Shown in pieces: positions 60,743-64,000 of a DNA stretch of 64,000 bases (position 1 is the stretch's first letter; every line of letters begins with the position of its first letter). This DNA comes from Bacteroidales bacterium (lineage in GTDB: Bacteria > Bacteroidota > Bacteroidia > Bacteroidales > UBA932): positions 131,445 to 195,444 of the forward strand of contig JAMPAT010000002.1 of NCBI GenBank assembly GCA_023667095.1. The letters run 5' to 3'. Under the pieces are notes generated by a model. That model ran no database searches, was not told the origin of the DNA, and worked only from the letters and a program-made list of their open reading frames with translations. A program made the position numbers and the translations under genes.

Positions 60743-61813
60743 TTATTTCTTAGGCTTCAATCTGGCATTTAATGGCAATGTCGTATCAATCCCAAACTGG
60801 TAGACAGGCATACGGCCCTGGAAAAGGAGATTCTTTCCGTCACTCAGCTTCACGACACAGACTGCCGGTACCCTATATACTATATATTTGGAATCCTTTG
60901 ACTTCTTCCCTGGCTTCAAGGCATCTGCCTGAGGCTCGGCAACGGTCTGCGGGATAATCTCCAGTGCGACAGGCTTTCCGGAAATGTCATCAGCATTCAG
61001 GAGACCTGCGGTCTCGGAAATCCTGAACGCAATATACATTTTCCTGTCCTTCTGGGGAACTATGTCAAATGTCATCTTCTGCGTCCTTGTCTCCGAATAT
61101 CCCGTAAACATTGTCATATATTCCTTCTCAAGCCTGGCTATCTCCTCCACAGCTGCACCCATGGCCTCACCGCTGTATGTTGCATCAGTGTCCCCAGTTA
61201 TTATCTGCATCCTCTTCTGGCGCAGGCCAAATATAATGGATGCTGTCTCCGCCGCCTTCTGCTCCAGCGTCTTGGCCACCATCACATTCTGCTGTACTGC
61301 CACCCTGCCGGCATCGTTTCCCTTGCGGTAGAGAGTTGCAGCCTCGGATGCAAGGTTTGAGACAATTGCGTCATTGAACGAGCCTGTCTTTTCATTGACG
61401 GGGAAACGCCACGCAGTCTCTGAACCGAAACGGTTATCAGCGACAGAGACAAGCCCGCACGTTGTCAGCTGGAGGAAAGAGAGATCCATACCCTGCCCAG
61501 ATGTCTCCAGCAGATAGCGTCCGGTATGGTCTGCCTCCATATAAGGTGTAACTTTCACAGAGGTAATTCGACATGTATTCTCGTCTTTCTGCGGGACATC
61601 TATCCCAAGATATTTTGATGCAAATTTCGCATATACTCCAGCATGGAACTCCTCACACTCCGCCTCAACCTCAAGAAGGAGGGAAGTTGACGGAAGGCTG
61701 TAGGATATTGTCCCTATCGGGTCCTGCCCTTCATAATTCCTGTCATCGGCCACACCAAGCGCAGGTATTGCAACGGCCGCTATCATAGAAAAGAATCCTA
61801 TCTTCATAAACAT
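60743..61813 (-). CDS. DUF4831 family exported protein
   Basis: 356 residues with signal peptide FFSMIAAVAIPALGVADD. The DUF4831 pattern: ISYSLPSTSLLLEVEAECEE FHAGVYAKFASKYLGI (split), later AETASIIFGLRQKRMQIITG DTDATYSGEAMG (split) and FTGYSETRTQKMTFDIVPQK. The C-terminal part ends LLFQGRMPVYQFGIDTTLPL. No biochemical role is established. It may form an operon with pepD, 20 bases downstream. Confidence 0.85.
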   Translation of the reverse strand: MFMKIGFFSMIAAVAIPALGVADDRNYEGQDPIGTISYSLPSTSLLLEVEAECEEFHAGVYAKFASKYLGIDVPQKDENTCRITSVKVTPYMEADHTGRYLLETSGQGMDLSFLQLTTCGLVSVADNRFGSETAWRFPVNEKTGSFNDAIVSNLASEAATLYRKGNDAGRVAVQQNVMVAKTLEQKAAETASIIFGLRQKRMQIITGDTDATYSGEAMGAAVEEIARLEKEYMTMFTGYSETRTQKMTFDIVPQKDRKMYIAFRISETAGLLNADDISGKPVALEIIPQTVAEPQADALKPGKKSKDSKYIVYRVPAVCVVKLSDGKNLLFQGRMPVYQFGIDTTLPLNARLKPKK

Positions 61814-61836
61814 ACCCTTTTAAAAACACATATCCG

Positions 61837-61844
61837 CAAATATA
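61837..61844 (-). promoter_or_regulatory. Candidate -7 element of the DUF4831-pepD unit
   Basis: The minus strand has TATATTTG, 23 bases before the start at 61813. No good -33 TTTG. Confidence 0.5.
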
Positions 61845-61884
61845 CCAATTTTAATGGAGATTTTCTATTATACTGCATTTTTAT

Positions 61885-61892
61885 TAACTTTG
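61885..61892 (+). promoter_or_regulatory. Candidate -7 element of the POT transporter gene
   Basis: TAACTTTG (TAnnTTTG), 44 bases before the start at 61937, facing away from the element at 61837. Confidence 0.5.
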
Positions 61893-61936
61893 TCCGCAAC
61901 TGAGTTGCAGAAAACTATTAATTAAACACAAAAATA

Positions 61937-63601
61937 ATGTTCAAAAACCAACCTAAGGGGCTATTCGCCCTCGCGCTTGCGAATACGGGGGAGCGTTTCG
62001 GCTATTACACGATGCTGGCTATCTTCCTGCTGTTCATCCAGGCTAAATTCGGTTTCAGCGCAGCCGCTGCCACACAGATCTATTCGATTTTCCTTGCAGG
62101 AGTATACTTCATGCCACTTTTCGGAGGTATGCTTGCAGACAAGATTGGATTCGGGAAATGCGTAACGGTCGGAATCGGGGTAATGTTCCTCGGATACCTG
62201 TGCCTCGCGATTCCTACAGCACCGGATCTTGCAGGAAAGATACTGATGTTCGGTGCGCTTGCGCTCATCGCAATAGGCACGGGCCTGTTCAAGGGCAACC
62301 TGCAGGTTATGGTCGGCAACCTGTATGACGACCCGAAATACTCTTCAAAGAGAGATGCTGCATTCAGCCTGTTCTACATGGCCATCAACATCGGGGCAAT
62401 GTTTGCGCCGTCAATGGCAAAGGCCGTCACCAACTTCTTCCTCGGCAAGAGCGGCCTTGTATATGATGCCAATATCCCGGCCCTTGCACATCAGATGATG
62501 GACGGAATCATAACTCCTGAGAATGCAGACAAGCTCGCATCACTTGCTGCACCGATGCAGGGAGCTGCCGGAATGGACATGGCATCATTCAGCTCATTCT
62601 ACATTGAGAAGCTTTCAACTGCATACAACTACGGATTTGCAGTAGCATGCATATCACTGATAATCTCAGTCCTCATATATTTCTGCTGCCGTCCTTGGTT
62701 CAAGCATGCAGATGTCAACTCTAAGCAGGCAAAGGCTGCAAATTCTGCAGAGGTGGAACTTACCCCGCAGCAGACAAAGAGCCGCATCACAGCCCTTATG
62801 CTTGTCTTCGCTGTCGTGATATTCTTCTGGATGGCATTCCACCAGAACGGTGCGACAATGACATTGTTCGCAAGGGACTATACAGCAAACGAGGCATTCG
62901 GATTCACAAGGATAGGATTCAACATCTGGTGCCTCGCATTGATAGCCATCTCTATCTACACTCTGTTCAGCACATTCCAGTCAGAAACTTCAAAAGGCAA
63001 GATGACTTCCGGCATTGCGACCCTGGTACTTTGGGCTGGAGCATATCTGCTCTACAGCCAGATGCCTTCACCTACTGCAATCCTCCCTTCTGACTTCCAG
63101 CAGTTCAATCCATTCTTCGTTGTAGCTCTTACACCTGTATCACTTGCCATCTTCGGAGCACTTGCAAAAAAAGGCAAGGAACCTTCTGCACCACGCAAGA
63201 TTGGACTCGGAATGCTTGTCGCAGCCATCGGATTCCTGATCCTTACATTCGGTTCTATGGGACTTGCCTCTCCTAAGGAGCTTGGTGGAAATGTCAGCGG
63301 CACTCTGGTATCTCCGAACTGGCTGATTTCAACATATTTCGTGCTTACATTTGCAGAACTGCTGCTGTCCCCTATGGGAATCTCCTTCGTTTCCAAGGTT
63401 GCACCTCCTAAATACAAAGGTGCAATGATGGGATGCTGGTTTGCAGCAACAGCTATAGGAAACTATCTTGTATCCATACCTGGACTTCTCTGGGAAAGGG
63501 TACCTCTTTGGACAGTGTGGACAGTCCTGATAGCGCTATGCCTCCTGTCTGCCCTGTTTATCTTCTCTGTAATGAAGAAACTTGAGGCAGCCACAAAATA
63601 A
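61937..63601 (+). CDS. POT/PTR-family proton-coupled peptide transporter
   Basis: 554 residues with about 14 hydrophobic segments. The POT signature is seen near the start: GERFGYYTMLAIFLLFIQAK (ExxER-like GERFGYY) and MPLFGGMLADKIGFGKCVTV. FYMAINIGAMFAPSMAKAVT is the second family block, and FFWMAFHQNGATMTLFARDY the mid-region. The C-terminal half is typical (AELLLSPMGISFVSKVAPPK, then GAMMGCWFAATAIGNYLVSI). It imports di- and tripeptides with protons. It diverges from the DUF4831/pepD unit, and a strong terminator follows. Confidence 0.93.
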   Translation: MFKNQPKGLFALALANTGERFGYYTMLAIFLLFIQAKFGFSAAAATQIYSIFLAGVYFMPLFGGMLADKIGFGKCVTVGIGVMFLGYLCLAIPTAPDLAGKILMFGALALIAIGTGLFKGNLQVMVGNLYDDPKYSSKRDAAFSLFYMAINIGAMFAPSMAKAVTNFFLGKSGLVYDANIPALAHQMMDGIITPENADKLASLAAPMQGAAGMDMASFSSFYIEKLSTAYNYGFAVACISLIISVLIYFCCRPWFKHADVNSKQAKAANSAEVELTPQQTKSRITALMLVFAVVIFFWMAFHQNGATMTLFARDYTANEAFGFTRIGFNIWCLALIAISIYTLFSTFQSETSKGKMTSGIATLVLWAGAYLLYSQMPSPTAILPSDFQQFNPFFVVALTPVSLAIFGALAKKGKEPSAPRKIGLGMLVAAIGFLILTFGSMGLASPKELGGNVSGTLVSPNWLISTYFVLTFAELLLSPMGISFVSKVAPPKYKGAMMGCWFAATAIGNYLVSIPGLLWERVPLWTVWTVLIALCLLSALFIFSVMKKLEAATK

Positions 63602-63620
63602 TACAGATCAAATAATATGG

Positions 63621-63662
63621 TTAAGGGTGACCTTGAATTTTCAGTCACCCTTAATTGTTTTC
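63621..63662 (+). terminator. Hairpin terminator after the POT gene
   Basis: TTAAGGGTGAC (63621-63631) pairs perfectly with GTCACCCTTAA (63644-63654) around a 12-base loop, followed by TTGTTTTC. Confidence 0.85.
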
Positions 63663-63785
63663 TTCAAAAGCTGCGTCTCCCGTTCCAGGAAACTAAAGCC
63701 ACCCTGCTGCCCGGGCATTCGCTATCCTTGCAAGACTTTTATATGCGCCATGTTAAAAAAATACATATAAAGAGCCCGTCAACAC

Positions 63786-64000
63786 CTATAATGCCCCGAT
63801 CTCAGCTATCTGAAGACCGGTTATATCAGCTATATCAGTTATCGCCAGCCCTTTTGCCTTCATCGCCTTGGCAAGCTCAAGGTTGCGTTTTGTCTCTCCC
63901 TCTTTAACTCCCTCCTGACGTCCCCTCGCTTCACCTCTGGCCTCACCCTCCGCGAACCCCTTGGCATAGTTCTCAGAAATAGCATACTGCTTGTCCAGCT
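63786..64000 (-). CDS. C-terminus of a Rpn-family recombination-promoting nuclease / putative transposase (partial)
   Basis: I translated the open frame entering from the right edge: DKQYAISENYAKGFAEGEAR, GEARGRQEGVKEGETKRNLE, LAKAMKAKGLAITDIADITG, LQIAEIGAL, stop at 63786. About 70 residues are visible. The EGEARGEARG... linker and the ending LxIxxIxxLTGL...IxxL are typical of the C-termini of Rpn/PD-(D/E)XK putative transposases (PF12784 type) common in Bacteroidales. The nuclease domain lies outside the window. Rpn proteins promote RecA-independent recombination in Escherichia coli. Confidence 0.72.
   Translation of the reverse strand, partial: LDKQYAISENYAKGFAEGEARGEARGRQEGVKEGETKRNLELAKAMKAKGLAITDIADITGLQIAEIGAL

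Noticed and set aside
1..64000. CRISPR arrays and tRNA or rRNA genes
   Set aside because: I read for regularly spaced short direct repeats and for tRNA-like sequence and found none I could support; the only tandem repeats are the 253-bp units and short in-gene repeats.

Overview
This is a Bacteroidales chromosome segment. The evidence is Mfa/FimA-type fimbrial lipoproteins and DUF4906, DUF4493, PCMD, DUF3575 and DUF4831 proteins, a Bacteroidetes-type parE, and promoters of the Bacteroidetes form (TAnnTTTG at -7, TTTG about 19-21 bp further up). I cannot name a genus. Base composition is uneven: the RHS core is GC-rich, while the cargo genes at about 9.98-13.8 kb are AT-rich, as expected for imported toxin/immunity cargo.

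Layout. (1) Positions 1-9.74 kb, minus strand: one tightly packed operon encoding a type II secretion / type IV pilus-like machine. In transcription order it has a short secreted YD-motif protein broken at a G9 run, a LuxR-type HTH protein, a GspG-like pilin, an A24 prepilin peptidase, GspE, GspD, GspL/PilMN-like, GspM/PilO-like, a GspK-position protein with a beta-helix-like body, GspC/PilP-like, two minor pseudopilins and GspF, which leaves the window. Most junctions are overlaps or gaps of a few bases. (2) 9.98-26.1 kb, minus strand: a 2160-residue RHS/YD protein with SpvB-like and FG-GAP N-terminal parts and a PD-(D/E)XK-like tip. Downstream lies an array of displaced RHS tips (unknown, metallopeptidase, unknown), each with its own candidate immunity genes, a truncated piece of RHS core and a hairpin terminator. 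One toxin-tail/immunity unit is tandemly duplicated. (3) 26.1-27.6 kb: no supported gene, but three tandem copies of a 253-bp repeat. (4) 27.6-33.7 kb, plus strand: TIGR02757 protein, zeta-toxin-like P-loop kinase, TldD/TldE peptidase pair, SlyD-type isomerase with a long His/Cys tail, DMT transporter. (5) 33.9-38.2 kb, plus strand: fimbrial lipoprotein and DUF4906 protein. (6) 38.4-42.9 kb, plus strand: glycosyltransferase 2, TrkA, ABC-F ATPase. (7) 42.9-53.3 kb, minus strand: an operon of DUF4493/PCMD surface lipoproteins with an outer-membrane barrel, preceded by a DUF3575 protein. (8) 53.3-63.6 kb: parE, PlsC-like acyltransferase and acyl-CoA ligase (plus); rpsF-rpsR-rplI, pepD and a DUF4831 protein (minus); POT peptide transporter (plus). 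A Rpn-family nuclease tail runs off the right edge on the minus strand.

The most interesting part is the left 26 kb. A complete secretion-type operon opens with a secreted peptide that carries an RHS-type YD motif. It sits beside a large RHS protein and its tip array. The peptide gene has a nine-base G run: losing one G joins it to a second frame whose stop overlaps the start of the regulator gene. This looks like a switch controlling regulator translation, and through it perhaps the secretion operon. That link, and export of the RHS protein by this machine, are inferences.
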